Positions 53,301 to 62,069 of a stretch of DNA of 64,000 nucleotides are shown piece by piece. Within the stretch, counting starts at the first letter, position 1, and each line of letters starts with the position of its first letter. The notes beneath the pieces were generated by a model. It was not told the DNA's origin and ran no database searches. It was given only the letters and a program-made list of their open reading frames with translations. The stretch is taken from NCBI RefSeq assembly GCF_013155295.1, contig NZ_JABJXT010000005.1, forward strand, positions 124,001-188,000. The letters are read 5' to 3'. Both the position numbers and the translations under genes were made by a program. The DNA comes from Pseudogemmobacter hezensis (lineage in GTDB: Bacteria; Pseudomonadota; Alphaproteobacteria; Rhodobacterales; Rhodobacteraceae).

Positions 53301-55761
53301 GCCAGAATCAGCACCCCTTACAAGGGCGATACCTGTAGACGCTTACCCGACGCAGGATCTGGAGTTCTTCAACGGCATTGGCGGCTTTGCCAAAGGTGGA
53401 CGCGAATATGTGACCATCCTTGAAAAGGGCAAACCCACACCCGCTCCATGGATCAATGTCATCGCCAATGATGATTTCGGTTTCCATGTCTCGTCCACCG
53501 GCAGCAGCAGCACCTGGGCAGAGAACAGCCGGGAGAACCGGCTGACGCCCTGGTCGAACGATCCGGTGTCCGATCCGACCGGGGAGGCCTTCTATATCCG
53601 CGACGATGAGACGGGCGAAGTGTTCGCACCGACAGCCCGCCCCCTGCACCGCCCCGGGCCGCATATTGCGCGACATGGCTTCGGCTACAGCCGGTTCGCG
53701 CACAAGGCGGACGGGATTGAGTCTGAATTGTTGCAATTCGTGCCGCTGGTCGATCCGGTCAAGATCTCGCGGCTGAGCCTGCACAATCTCTCGGGTCGCC
53801 CCCGGCGCCTGACGGTGGTCAGCTATACCGAGCCGGTGATGGGTATATCACGCGCCGCCGCCTCGCCTTTCCTTATCACCGAATGCGATGCCGAAACCGG
53901 TGCCCTCTTCGCGCGCAACCCTTGGAACATGGCATTTCCTGACCGCGTCGCATTTGCCGATCTTGCCGGCACGCAGACCAGGTGCACCACCGACAGGACC
54001 AGGTTTGTGGGCTGGGGCGGTAATCTGGCCGCACCAGCAGCAGTGGCGCGGGGAGTAGCACTGTCGGGAACAACCTGCACCGGACATGACCCCTGCCTGG
54101 CCTTGTCGCGGAAGATCGATCTGGCACCCGGGGCAAGTATCACCATTGATCACTTCCTCGGCCAGACCGACTCGTCCGAAACCGCGCGAACCCTGATCGC
54201 CAGACTCCGCACTGCTGACCTCGACGCAGTGCTGGCCGAGGTCGAAGCCCATTGGGAGACGGTGCTCGGAACGGTTCAGGTGGAGACGCCGGACCGGTCG
54301 ATGGATATCATGGTCAATGGCTGGCTGCAGTACCAGACACTGGCCTGCCGCGTTCAGGCGCGTGCCGGCTTCTATCAGGCAAGCGGGGCTTATGGATTCC
54401 GTGACCAGTTGCAGGACGGCATGGCGCTGACACTGCCGCAGCCCCACCGCATTCGCAGCCATTTGTTGCGCGCCGCCGGGCGGCAATTCCCCGAGGGCGA
54501 CGTGCAGCACTGGTGGTTGCCGCATTCGGGCCAGGGCGTGCGCACCCGGATATCGGACGATTGCGTCTGGCTGGCCTATTCCGTCGCTGACTATGTTTCT
54601 GTGACCGGCGACATTGCGGTTCTCGAAGAGCGGGTGCCCTTCATCGAGGGGCCGTTGCTGGCACAGGGCCAGCATGATGCATTCTTTCTGCCCCAGCCAT
54701 CGGGGGGCGATGCGACGCTCTGGCAGCATTGCATATATGGCCTCGACCGGGTCATCGCTCTGACCGGCACATTGGGGCTGCCGCTGATCGGAACCGGCGA
54801 CTGGAACGACGGCATGAATCGGGTTGGTGAGGCGGGGCGCGGCGAAAGCGTCTGGCTGGGCTGGTTTCTGCTCGACACGCTGAACCGCTTCATCCCCCTG
54901 GCCGAAGTCCGCGATCCGGCGCATGCCCTGCGCTGGCAGGCCCATGCTGACGGCCTGCGCAAGGCACTGGAGGGCGAAGCCTGGGACGGCGAATGGTATC
55001 GTCGCGCCACCTTCGACGATGGAACCTGGCTAGGCTCGGCCGCTGGAACCGCGTGCCGGATCGACTCCATCGCGCAAAGCTGGGCAGTCTTGTCAGGTCA
55101 GGCTGATCCGGCCCGCGCCGCCACGGCCCTGGCCTCGGTCGAACGGCATCTGATCCGCCCCGATCCGGGTATTGCTCTGCTGTTCACCCCGCCTTTTGAC
55201 AATGCGGCCGTCGGCTTCGGCCCCGATCCCGGATATATCGCCGGCTACCCCCCTGGTCTGCGTGAAAATGGTGGGCAATACAGCCATGCCGCGATGTGGG
55301 CGGTACTGGCACGGGCGAAGCTTGGCGACGGTGACGGCGCAGTGCGCCTGTTCGCGATGCTGAATCCGATCAATCATGCGCTGACAGCGGAAGACGCCGG
55401 ACGATACAAGGTCGAACCTTATGTCGTGGCGGCGGATGTCTATTCGGTTGCGCCGCATGAGGGACGGGGCGGCTGGACATGGTATACCGGGTCTGCGGGA
55501 TGGATGTATCGCGCTGCGGTCGAGGGCATTCTGGGTATCCGGCGCGAGGGTGACCACCTGCGGATCGCGCCGTGCTTGCCTGCACATTGGCCTGGCTTCT
55601 CCGCAAAGGTGCAGGTGGCTGGCACCGCCATCGATATCCGGGTGAAGCAGGGCGACATTGCGCCAGACGGTTTCATAAATGTGGAGGATAACGACACACG
55701 GGTGCTGTTGGACGGGGCAAAGCAGCTGGTTAGGTTGCACATTCCGCTTCACTCCGTGTGA
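47353..55761 (+). CDS. cyclic beta-1,2-glucan synthase (NdvB/ChvB type)
   Basis: About 2800 residues, normal for the family. Start uncertain: ATG 47353 or 47371 fit homologues that open near APVRAELFSAERLEQHA; a TTG at 47308 gives 15 more residues. Membrane helices at about 405-470 and 800-860; glycosyltransferase (GT84) part between them with YVITLDADTRMPRD and RQHRWTRGDW; a glycoamylase-like part near 1250-1500; two GH94-type modules, the last with GTGDWNDGMNRVGEAG (~2480). It makes periplasmic cyclic glucans that help osmoadaptation and, in rhizobia/Brucella, host interaction. All domains seem intact. No glucan exporter gene (ndvA/chvA) is in the window. Confidence 0.93.
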   Translation: MAKSWQMATSIIVPGQPWTDTAPVRAELFSAERLEQHAISLASAQPVAVRTKRVPTLRRRLDDNARVLLAAWRASASEVAAGREVVPAATWLLDNYHLVEAQIREVRTDLPDGYYRLLPKLAEGPFAGYPRVFGLTWAFVAHSDSHFDQDTLRRYLTAYQTVQPLTIGELWAVAITLRIVLIENLRRLADQMTMGRADRLDADSLADRICAPGAAHSALLPEVERRAREPLSEVFAAQLARRLRDRDPRTNPAPGWLEERLAAQDTTIDTVVRHAQERQGASNVTLRNVITAMRRISATDWSDLFESVSLVEADLRAYPGYAAMDFPSRNLYRSGVEDLARGAALSEGDVVALACGRASAAPAGTMQADPGWSLIAAGRPAFEQEIGFRPPVRLRVHRWGIAAGLGGYLGAIAVLTLALLSLCGMWIAGGVVGTLWLLAMMLPASGVAVMLVDRIVGAGVGATLLPGLDLRAGVPSEFRTVVAVPVLVSGEEDLRAQIEALEVHHLSGAGGDLTFMLLTDNVDATQEVMPGDAALLARAAAGIAELNRRHPPSPAGPRFLHLHRSRQFNASEGVWMGWERKRGKLHELNRLLRGATDTGFRDADGRVPVVPARVRYVITLDADTRMPRDTAARLIGKIAHPLNRPAFEPGSGRVSSGYGILQPRITPSLEPGSPATLYQQATAGPGGMDPYASAASDLWQDLFGEGSFTGKGIYDIDAFEAAMKGRVPDNTLLSHDLLEGIFARAGLASDVELVETFPGCFDVAARRQHRWTRGDWQLLRWLFAPGMPVLGRVKMADTLRRSLIAPTMLAALTLGWLLPGGAALSATLLLLVALAVPVVWSAILGLIPRRSGLDLSSQLRQSVGDLVLAGLRVGLAVTFLADTAWRMMDAVFRTLWRTGCSHRHLLEWTTAAQAARRTRAGLWDMSRFMAGGMVLGVFLVAGAVTLAPASAALALPFAALWLCAPFIALRISRPSTRALEDSLSPDAARELRLIARATWRYFETFVTAGHSHLPPDNHQETPVPLTAARTSPTNMGLYLLSCVAARNFGWIGTVEATERLEATLATMQALPKHRGHFYNWYGTADGRVLNPAYVSSVDSGNLAGHLIALANACESWARDEGWPDSNTQRAGLVDTLQLARQSRNGGRVSMSGLLDGLEAAILMPGESVAWPAILRLAIKAKGALANEPLADDLDGWLQALSDQCARNAHPYDPAALPPRLQALAAQARAMALAMDFAFLFDPDRKLLSIGWSRDDNVLDESCYDLLASEARLASLFAIAKGDVPVRHWFRLGRSATPARGGSVLVSWSGSMFEYLMPSLVMEEPAGSLLDQTNRQVVAGQRAYAHRRGVPWGISESGFNARDLDMNYQYSTFGIPGMGLKRGLATDLVVAPYATGLAAMFAPAEARRNYAALEVAGGRGRYGFYEALDFTPSRLPEGETVAVVHSYMAHHQGMTIVAIANVLQSGRMRAHFHAEPMIRATELVLQERIPRDIPAVKPLPEAVAVPDSPSALDMQRMALIEGAPQGPPVSHILSNGNYAVMLTATGGGYSRWGDIALTRWQADPTRDTGATQIWLRDLSDGRLSPVGAPAGADKREVHFLEDRAAITHRKGTLSTAMDVLVSGEDDAEVRLVSISSTSRRPREVELTSYAELALTTPAADAAHPAFARMFVQTEYLPEFGAVIATRRPRSPDEPAVWAAHFLVVEGELSAAMEFETDRAAFIGRDNDLSSAQALAAGNRLEGGVGTVLDPVFALRQRVTIPAGGTVKLAFWMVVAQTRSELLDLIDRHHDRNAFDRAKTLAWTQAQVQLRHLAIKPAQAAGFQRLIAPILYSDRRFRARPDQIAQGAGKQSALWPMGISGDLPIVLLRIDDMADMAQVHEMLLAQEYWRGKRLAVDLVILNEHPAFYVQGLQSGIESALRGSHTPDSNNGQGKTYALRADMIPAEARALLMAVARVVLVARRGTLAEQIALLLRDEAASDTRSTPESAPLTRAIPVDAYPTQDLEFFNGIGGFAKGGREYVTILEKGKPTPAPWINVIANDDFGFHVSSTGSSSTWAENSRENRLTPWSNDPVSDPTGEAFYIRDDETGEVFAPTARPLHRPGPHIARHGFGYSRFAHKADGIESELLQFVPLVDPVKISRLSLHNLSGRPRRLTVVSYTEPVMGISRAAASPFLITECDAETGALFARNPWNMAFPDRVAFADLAGTQTRCTTDRTRFVGWGGNLAAPAAVARGVALSGTTCTGHDPCLALSRKIDLAPGASITIDHFLGQTDSSETARTLIARLRTADLDAVLAEVEAHWETVLGTVQVETPDRSMDIMVNGWLQYQTLACRVQARAGFYQASGAYGFRDQLQDGMALTLPQPHRIRSHLLRAAGRQFPEGDVQHWWLPHSGQGVRTRISDDCVWLAYSVADYVSVTGDIAVLEERVPFIEGPLLAQGQHDAFFLPQPSGGDATLWQHCIYGLDRVIALTGTLGLPLIGTGDWNDGMNRVGEAGRGESVWLGWFLLDTLNRFIPLAEVRDPAHALRWQAHADGLRKALEGEAWDGEWYRRATFDDGTWLGSAAGTACRIDSIAQSWAVLSGQADPARAATALASVERHLIRPDPGIALLFTPPFDNAAVGFGPDPGYIAGYPPGLRENGGQYSHAAMWAVLARAKLGDGDGAVRLFAMLNPINHALTAEDAGRYKVEPYVVAADVYSVAPHEGRGGWTWYTGSAGWMYRAAVEGILGIRREGDHLRIAPCLPAHWPGFSAKVQVAGTAIDIRVKQGDIAPDGFINVEDNDTRVLLDGAKQLVRLHIPLHSV

Positions 55762-55800
55762 TGGTCGACAACTCGGTCCGGGCAGTCGCGCAGAGTCTCT

Positions 55801-56688
55801 TTACGATGATGCCTGCTGGAAGTTTCCTGCAGTCACGGTGACACTGACGGCCATCTCGACGAGGGCATCACTGTTGCCGATGAAACTGCCCGAAACCGGG
55901 ACGATCTGCCGTACATCGCGAGCCACGGCAACCGGGATCAGATTCCTTGCGCCAACACTTCGATTGGTCGGATCAAAAGTGATCCAGCCCGCGCCGGGGA
56001 CGTAGATTTCGGTCCAGGCATGGGTCGAACCCGGCCCGGTGGACCCGAGAAGATTATCGCGAGGATCAAACAGATATCCGGATACGATACGGGCGCCGAA
56101 CTTGAGTATCCTCGCGGCTTCCGCCAGCATGACCGCAAAATCCCTGCATGAACCCCAGCCACGGTGGAGGGTTTCGAGCGGCGATTGCGTGCCTTCGGTC
56201 TCCCGGCTCTGATAGGAAATACGATCAGATATTCCGTCGCTTATATCCATGAGCAGGGATAGCGTGTCCGTGCGCCAGCCGTAGACAAATCCCTCTACCC
56301 AGCGAGAGAAGTGGCCTTCCGGGTCCGGGTATTGCGGCATGGCCAGAGCGCCGAGATCGGTCCAGTCGTCACCGGAGTAGAGGAAGGGCCAGCGCATCGC
56401 AGACGACGCAATGGAAAATCCGGGCGAAGGCGATGCCGTTAACTCGATGCGTGCGCGGCTCTCAATCTGCAAGCAGGTTGTCGGCTGCAGAAATATGGCC
56501 GTGGTAATCACATTGCCCGAAACATCATTCGCCCATGACAGTTCCGCCGCCGGAGACAGGGAGACGTCATGGGAGAGAAGGCGCAAGTCTCGCGACTCGC
56601 GCGGTCGAAGCATCATGCGGTGCGGTCCGAGGGATACCTCGCTTCGATATCGGTATTTGGTCGTGTGAACCGTTTCCAGAACAATCAC
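55801..56688 (-). CDS. transglutaminase-like cysteine protein (second type)
   Basis: 295 residues from GTG 56688 (AGGA upstream); the longer frame is rejected. N-terminal beta domain with [20 protein letters not shown]; core with the catalytic Cys in [16 protein letters not shown], His in [12 protein letters not shown] and Asp in ITFDPTN, the full triad. Often encoded near alpha-E and circularly permuted ATP-grasp genes, absent here. Convergent with the glucan synthase gene. Confidence 0.88.
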   Translation of the reverse strand: MIVLETVHTTKYRYRSEVSLGPHRMMLRPRESRDLRLLSHDVSLSPAAELSWANDVSGNVITTAIFLQPTTCLQIESRARIELTASPSPGFSIASSAMRWPFLYSGDDWTDLGALAMPQYPDPEGHFSRWVEGFVYGWRTDTLSLLMDISDGISDRISYQSRETEGTQSPLETLHRGWGSCRDFAVMLAEAARILKFGARIVSGYLFDPRDNLLGSTGPGSTHAWTEIYVPGAGWITFDPTNRSVGARNLIPVAVARDVRQIVPVSGSFIGNSDALVEMAVSVTVTAGNFQQASS

Positions 56689-56734
56689 ATGTATCCTGCT
56701 TTTCTCTGTAACTATACTCGCAGATAATGAGTTT

Positions 56735-56929
56735 TCAGGGCTTCCGCGACGAGCCCTGAGGAACGGGAACGGCATTCTTCCACGAATGTGAGCCCTTGCA
56801 GCGTTTGCATATGCGCTCGCCGAACCCCTCGCTCCAGAACATCGTCTGGCAGCGCAGGCAGGTTCGTTCCTTCGGCGCATCCGCCCGGGCTGGTTGCGGA
56901 AAGGTATCTTCTGGCGGGGAATTATTCAT
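56735..56929 (-). CDS. small zinc-ribbon protein
   Basis: 64 residues; [20 protein letters not shown] and KRC give a four-Cys zinc ribbon (residues ~24-46). The rest is disordered Pro/Ser. Its ATG overlaps the stop of the upstream gene, so it is the last gene of a three-gene unit. Confidence 0.65.
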   Translation of the reverse strand: MNNSPPEDTFPQPARADAPKERTCLRCQTMFWSEGFGERICKRCKGSHSWKNAVPVPQGSSRKP

Positions 56930-57236
56930 GTTTTTTGGGCTCGCCCTCGATCAACCGCGCAAGATCTCCAAGGGCGCGTTGGATCAGTTTCTGCTTCCGG
57001 GCGTCCCGTGCTTCGGTGGTCTCTGCGTAGCGGCGGATCAGGTATTGGGCCTTCACGGCTGCCTCGAGCCAGGTCACCGATGGCTCGGCGAGAAGCTGCG
57101 CTTCAAGTTCATCCTGACGTTTGCGCAAGGCCTCTTGATCGGCTTCGAACTCCCTCAGGGCATGACGGCGGAAATCTGTGGCCATCTGTCCCTCGGTGCT
57201 GCGACGGTCATCAAGGTTCACCGGATCTTCGCTCAC
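56922..57236 (-). CDS. coiled-coil protein of unknown function
   Basis: 104 residues from GTG 57236, overlapping the upstream stop (GTGA). One long helix pair: [20 protein letters not shown] and [15 protein letters not shown]. No family recognised. Middle gene of the unit. Confidence 0.6.
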   Translation of the reverse strand: MSEDPVNLDDRRSTEGQMATDFRRHALREFEADQEALRKRQDELEAQLLAEPSVTWLEAAVKAQYLIRRYAETTEARDARKQKLIQRALGDLARLIEGEPKKHE

Positions 57237-57508
57237 TCTGCGGCACCCCTCAGAGGGAGTGCTGCAAGGTCGCGTCCTATAGTGGCGTCGAGATCCTTCT
57301 CCGTAATCGGACGCATCTCGACCCGACCGGCCTGTCCGGTGATCATCATATAGGTCGAGGTCCTGCGGTAAGCCTCAAAGCTCAAACCTTGCAGAAGTTC
57401 CTCCTCGACAAGGACATCATAGCTCCCCGCGGGCAGCAGGTCGGCATAGCCGGGCAAGGTGAAGGGATGGGTGAAAGTTACCTTCTTCGTGGATGACCGA
57501 ATGTTCAT
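57233..57508 (-). CDS. small beta-rich protein of unknown function
   Basis: 91 residues. MNIRSSTKKVTFTHPFTLPG, then LLPAGSYDVLVEEELLQGL and YMMITGQAGRVEMRPI, consistent with a small beta barrel. Resembles uncharacterised alphaproteobacterial proteins that start with a ...FTLPGYADLLPAG... pattern. First gene of the unit; a CTGAT-N4-ATCAG palindrome lies 127 bases upstream. Confidence 0.6.
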   Translation of the reverse strand: MNIRSSTKKVTFTHPFTLPGYADLLPAGSYDVLVEEELLQGLSFEAYRRTSTYMMITGQAGRVEMRPITEKDLDATIGRDLAALPLRGAAE

Positions 57509-57908
57509 CTGTAGCTCCCGATCAGGTCTGAAAACCTCGTCCGTGCGTCACGCCTTCCCTTCGGGTACGGTGCCACACGGAACGTTCCGACTATACGGCC
57601 ATCTGCCGACACAGAGGCTGATCGGTGTTAGCGTCTGATCTGAATCAGGCCAGTAACAAAGCGGCCGGCCATAGTCGGACTTCCCTGCACCGCAGAAGCG
57701 GATGGCTCCGTGTATATCGAGCCCATGCAAACCTGGATCAGTCCGGCCCCCCACTTCACCGATATACTGCAAGACGCTGACGGTGCATTCCATCGGCAGG
57801 TTTTAACAAGTTCCAGCGAGGCTCCGGAGCTGGCAACCGGTGGAATCCGGGGTGCGGGCTGCGGAGCCACGCTTGTCGGGCCGAGAATCAGTCTTTGCAG
57901 GCAGGTCA
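57509..57908. other. 400-base intergenic region with a palindromic site
   Basis: No credible gene. It contains CTGAT-CTGA-ATCAG (57635-57648), similar in spacing to Fnr/FixK boxes (TTGAT-N4-ATCAA), between the small-protein operon and the Crp/Fnr gene. Possible target of that regulator. Confidence 0.4.
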
Positions 57909-58643
57909 TCAGCGCAGCAGCGGACCCTCATGGTCCATATAGGCGGTATCGAAGCCTGCGAGGCTCTGCAGCCGATCGAAGTCGCCGAAGGCAACCCTGC
58001 CCTTTTGGAACGTGACCAGCCCGTCCTCTCGCAGTTGCCGCAGCACCCGGTTGACGTGAATGGCGCTCAGGCCAAGCGCATCAGCCAGATGATACTGGGT
58101 CAGAGGACAGGAGTATCCAGTCCTGTCGCCAGCATTCACGAGGTTTAGCCGTGCCCCGAGTTCCATGAGAAGATGCGCCATCCGCTCCACCGCCGAGCGC
58201 CGGCCGAGATTGACCAGATGCTCGACCATCATCGCCTCGTCCCGGGATGAGGCCCAAAGGACAGCGGTGGCAAGTCGGGGCGCGTGGGCAAAGGCGCCAA
58301 GGATATCCGGCGCGAAGACCTCGGAGGCTTCGATACTCGTCAGAGCCTCGAGACTCAGGTCCGAGGTTCGGAACAGGATGCCGCGCAAGCCCAGAAAATC
58401 GCCGGGAATCTGGAAGTTGACGACCTGTCGCCCCCCATCGGGCAGCATCTTGTAGGAACAGGCCCAGCCCTCGGCCAGTATGTAGGCAGAGGCGTTCGAC
58501 TGGCCCTCGTGCATCATCTCATGACCTGCGAGGAAGGTTCTGCGCCGCCGGTGAAAACCCGCAAGAGTCTCCAGATCGACATCGGACAAGGCGACGAAGG
58601 CCGATAGTTTCCGGGTCAACGGACTGCTTTCGATAGGGTTCAA
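57909..58643 (-). CDS. Crp/Fnr-family transcription regulator
   Basis: 244 residues. N-terminal cyclic-nucleotide-like domain (FLAGHEMMHEGQ, WACSYKMLPDGGRQVVNF, GDFLGLRGILF), dimer helix, and C-terminal helix-turn-helix (LTQYHLADALGLSAIHVNRVLRQLREDGLV, region ~180-210). No Fnr-type Cys cluster at the N-terminus, so it does not look like an oxygen sensor; closer to the alphaproteobacterial NnrR/'Crp-like' proteins that answer redox or stress signals. Likely local regulator of this module. Confidence 0.9.
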   Translation of the reverse strand: MNPIESSPLTRKLSAFVALSDVDLETLAGFHRRRRTFLAGHEMMHEGQSNASAYILAEGWACSYKMLPDGGRQVVNFQIPGDFLGLRGILFRTSDLSLEALTSIEASEVFAPDILGAFAHAPRLATAVLWASSRDEAMMVEHLVNLGRRSAVERMAHLLMELGARLNLVNAGDRTGYSCPLTQYHLADALGLSAIHVNRVLRQLREDGLVTFQKGRVAFGDFDRLQSLAGFDTAYMDHEGPLLR

Positions 58644-58794
58644 CGGCTTCTCCCGGTTAATGCGGAATTTACGACAGGGATGCGGGCAGACTGCTCTGGA
58701 TCAGTCCAGCCGACAGAACTTCCTGTCAGGATGAGGCAGTTCATCGGGATTCTGTCGTGTCCTGATCCCTTCTACACCAAAAGGACGTTGCGCG

Positions 58795-59031
58795 ATGCCC
58801 GGTCAGACAGATCACGCAGGAATGGCTGCTCTTTCCATTTGCGAGGCGCTCCTGCTTGCCATGAACGACCACAACCTCTTGCCTGAGCGCGAGATCACCG
58901 GGGTGCTCCGTGATGCGGCCGCTGCGCATGAGAATGCCGTGGGCGATACCGCAAAGATCGCAATGCATCGGAGCGTTGCCAGCCTGATCAACGTGATCAT
59001 GGCTGGGATCAGCCCATCTGGAAGGCCTTAG
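58795..59031 (+). CDS. small helical protein of unknown function
   Basis: 78 residues, AAAGGAC upstream. AALSICEALLLAMNDHNLLP, then EITGVLRDAAAAHENA and SLINVIMAGISP. Fully helical. No family recognised, though similar 80-residue proteins appear near stress genes in Alphaproteobacteria. Divergent from the Crp/Fnr gene, so the two may share a regulatory region (58644-58794). Confidence 0.6.
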   Translation: MPGQTDHAGMAALSICEALLLAMNDHNLLPEREITGVLRDAAAAHENAVGDTAKIAMHRSVASLINVIMAGISPSGRP

Positions 59032-59161
59032 CGCTGTGTTCATTAAGGCGGGCAAGATCCGCAGATAGCGCTTTCCCAGAACTGAGCGCCGGGAGCGTCA
59101 TGCACACTTTCGCAGGGCTATTGTTCTGCTTCCACATTACCAGCTTTCAGGAGCGACCGAC

Positions 59162-60742
59162 ATGTCTGCGAAAGACGTTATCTTCGGCACAGAGGCCCGC
59201 GGTCGGATGGTGAAAGGCATCGATATGCTCGCCAATACTGTCAGGGTCACCCTCGGCCCGCGGGGACGCAATGTCATCCTGGCCCGGGACTATGGTGCTC
59301 CACGGATCACCAAGGACGGCGTGACCGTTGCGCAAGAGGTAGAGCTTTCGGACAGGTTCGAGAATATGGGTGCCCGGCTGGTTCGGGAAGTCGCAACCCG
59401 CACCAATGACGAGGCCGGAGACGGTACGACGACTGCCACGGTCCTTGCGCAGGCAATTGTCAGGGAAGGCATGAAGGCGGTGGCAGCCGGCTTGAACCCG
59501 ATGGATCTGAAACGCGGCATCGACAGCGCTGTCAGAGCTGCGGTCAAAAATATCACAGGCATGTCGCGACCGGTTCGCGACAGTGACGAGATCGCACGGG
59601 TCGGAACAATCTCGACCAATGGTGATGCTGCCATCGGTCGACAGATCGCAGATGCGATGGAGCGGGTTGGCAAAGATGGCGTCATCACCGTCGAAGACGC
59701 CAAAGGCATGGAGACGACGACCGAACTGGTTGAAGGTATGCAGTTCGATCGCGGCTATCTGAGCCCCCATTTCATCACCGATCCTCAGAAAATGGCTGTG
59801 GAACTCGAAGACTGTGTCGTCCTGCTGCTCGACAGCAAGCTTTCAGCCCTCAAACCGATGCTGTCGCTGCTCGAGGAGGTTCTGGAGGCTGACAAAGGGC
59901 TTCTGATCGTTACCGAAGAGATCGAGAGCGAGGCGCTTGCGATGCTCGTGGTCAACAAACTTCGCGCCGGACTGAAAGTTGTGACGGTGAAGACCCCGGG
60001 CTTTGGAGAGAGCCGAAAGGCTATGCTGGAAGATCTCGCCATTCTGACGGGGGGCGAGGTGATCTCGGCCGATCTGGGAACGCGACTTGAAGATGTCACG
60101 ATGACACGCCTGGGCACCGCAACGAAAATCCTCGTCGGCAAGGACACCACGACCTTGATTGGCGGGCAGGGTGACAAGCTGGCAATCGCTTCACGTGTCG
60201 GCCATATCCGGGCGTTGATCGAAGATGAAACCTCTGACTATGAAAAAGAAAAACTTCAGCAGAGGCTGGCGCGTCTCGCCGGAGGCGTTGCCGTGATCCG
60301 CGTCGGTGGTGCTACCGAAACCGAGGTCGCCGAACGCAAGGACAGGATTGGCGACGCGCTTCATGCGACACGCGCAGCCGTCGAAGAGGGCGTAGTCCCG
60401 GGCGGAGGGGTTGCGCTCCTCCTCGCGGGGAATCTGTTGAATGATTTGAAAAGCGACAATGCCGATCAGGAGGCGGGGATCAGGATCATCCGCAGGGCGC
60501 TACAGGCACCGTTGCGGCAGATCGCCGAAAACGCCGGACTCGACGGCGCCGTCATCGCGGGAAAAATCTCCGAATCCGCGAGTCGCAGCTTCGGATTCGA
60601 TGCGCAAACATTAAGCTTCGTCGACATGTTCGAGGCCGGTATCGTGGATCCGACAAAGGTGGTGCGTATCGCGCTCGAAGATGCCACATCGATTGCGGGC
60701 CTTCTGATCACGACCGAGGTCATGATCGCCGAACGCCGGTGA
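59162..60742 (+). CDS. groEL: GroEL chaperonin without GGM tail
   Basis: 526 residues, AGGAG upstream. ATP-binding motifs [10 protein letters not shown] and [10 protein letters not shown], apical [10 protein letters not shown] region and the [11 protein letters not shown] equatorial signature are intact. It ends at MIAERR, just where canonical GroEL begins the disordered Gly-Gly-Met tail, so the tail is missing. No groES lies next to it and no CIRCE element is visible upstream. Probably a second, stress- or niche-specific chaperonin that borrows chromosomal GroES. Confidence 0.92.
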   Translation: MSAKDVIFGTEARGRMVKGIDMLANTVRVTLGPRGRNVILARDYGAPRITKDGVTVAQEVELSDRFENMGARLVREVATRTNDEAGDGTTTATVLAQAIVREGMKAVAAGLNPMDLKRGIDSAVRAAVKNITGMSRPVRDSDEIARVGTISTNGDAAIGRQIADAMERVGKDGVITVEDAKGMETTTELVEGMQFDRGYLSPHFITDPQKMAVELEDCVVLLLDSKLSALKPMLSLLEEVLEADKGLLIVTEEIESEALAMLVVNKLRAGLKVVTVKTPGFGESRKAMLEDLAILTGGEVISADLGTRLEDVTMTRLGTATKILVGKDTTTLIGGQGDKLAIASRVGHIRALIEDETSDYEKEKLQQRLARLAGGVAVIRVGGATETEVAERKDRIGDALHATRAAVEEGVVPGGGVALLLAGNLLNDLKSDNADQEAGIRIIRRALQAPLRQIAENAGLDGAVIAGKISESASRSFGFDAQTLSFVDMFEAGIVDPTKVVRIALEDATSIAGLLITTEVMIAERR

Positions 60743-61054
60743 GACGTAGGAGAAAAAATAACGTGAGCGGTCTCGCCACAGCCGTCGATCTCGCACTGCG
60801 TAGCACCGAAAGCCGGGAATTCCCGAGGAAATCCGGAACCTGGGCACGCGATACTAACACCAATCAGTCTATCGAGGCCGTCCAACCCGTAATATTGGCT
60901 TCAGTTGATCAAGTCCGTTCAGGTCGCCTTTGGCCACAAATCACCTGCATCAGCTGACCGACGACATCTGCTTTTGAACCGTACCCGGCTTCGCGCCAGA
61001 AATATCCAGTGATGTTCTGTGAGCACGAGGCCAGCATCCTGAAAGGACGCAAAC
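60743..61054. other. 312-base intergenic region
   Basis: No gene and no clear terminator after groEL. A ribosome site for the next gene (AAAGGAC) lies at the end. Confidence 0.4.
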
Positions 61055-61408
61055 ATGAACACTCCTGAATGGCTCAAGCCCGGCATCTATGGTGGCATCG
61101 TTGGCGGTATCGCAGTGACTGTGATCGGTTTTGGATGGGCAGGATGGTCGACGGCGGGAGGCGCCAGCCGACTGGCACAGACCGCGGCTGCCGAGCAGAC
61201 CGTTGCCGCACTGGTTCCGGTCTGTCTGGCGATGTCCACGACCGATCCGGAACGGGTCAGCAAGATCGCCACGATCCAGCAAGCGACATCCCCCAGAAGG
61301 CGCGATGCGCTTATCGCAACCGGTTGGGCGACAATGCCTGGAAGTGACGCGCCAAATCGCGATCTTGCGACTGCCTGCCTGGCCGCGCTGGAGCTTCCCG
61401 CCGCCTGA
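61055..61408 (+). CDS. small membrane-anchored protein of unknown function
   Basis: 117 residues. N-terminal helix GGIVGGIAVTVIGFGWAGW (residues ~13-31), then a helical periplasmic part: ASRLAQTAAAEQTVAALVPV, SKIATIQQATSPRRRDALI, and TACLAALELP. Matches a recurrent type of alphaproteobacterial single-pass protein; function unknown. Strong ribosome site. Confidence 0.7.
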   Translation: MNTPEWLKPGIYGGIVGGIAVTVIGFGWAGWSTAGGASRLAQTAAAEQTVAALVPVCLAMSTTDPERVSKIATIQQATSPRRRDALIATGWATMPGSDAPNRDLATACLAALELPAA

Positions 61409-62069
61409 TCAGGTCCCATCCCATCTTGAGAGCAAGGCGCTGGCACGGCTAGCGAGGCCTCGTGTTCGGCCGGGCTCAGGATGGGACTGTGAACGAGGTT
61501 TCGGAAGCTGCGTGACAGTTGTGACAGGATCGCAGTGCCAGAGCACGCGTTTCTGACAGGCAGTCCTTCCGAGAGCGGGTGGGAGTGTGAGCGTGGCTAC
61601 ATCGCAACGTCAGACACGAGTATCCTATGCCGATCCGACCAATGCCAGTGATGGCCCAGGCTTGGCGATGCAAGCGCCCGCTCTCTGAGGTTCGTGGGCA
61701 TTGTGAGCTTGTCACGGTCCCAGAAAATGCATTCCCTGATACGAGCACCTACGGCCAGGGTTTACGCTGCAAACCAGGATCGAACAGGATGGTGCCACTT
61801 GCACTAGAATCGCCTTGCCTGAGAACTCTCACCTCGAGCGATCCCGGAACCGCTGGAGCAGCAACAAAGGGCCTCCGAAGGTCTGACGATGAGCTATGCG
61901 TTCTCGCGAAGTGATCGGTTGGATGAGGTTTCGAGAAGGGCTGCCCTGCAAGGTTTGATGCACCTGCCATGCCGCACCGCCGTCAGGCCGCTTTCCGCCC
62001 TGAGGGTTGGTCCGGGGGCGATGCGGCTCTTCGTCGCGCGCCACCTGCTGACGGCAGCTACGTCCGGAT
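61409..62069. other. 660-base stretch without a credible gene, adjoining the IS remnants
   Basis: Frames of 70-95 residues exist on both strands but lack ribosome sites and recognisable sequence. Likely decayed DNA flanking the insertion elements. Confidence 0.45.

Noticed and set aside
59032-59161. CIRCE element upstream of groEL
   Set aside because: No TTAGCACTC-N9-GAGTGCTAA or close variant is present.
61627-61914. 95-residue frame before the IS remnants
   Set aside because: Composition-driven, no ribosome site, no recognised sequence.
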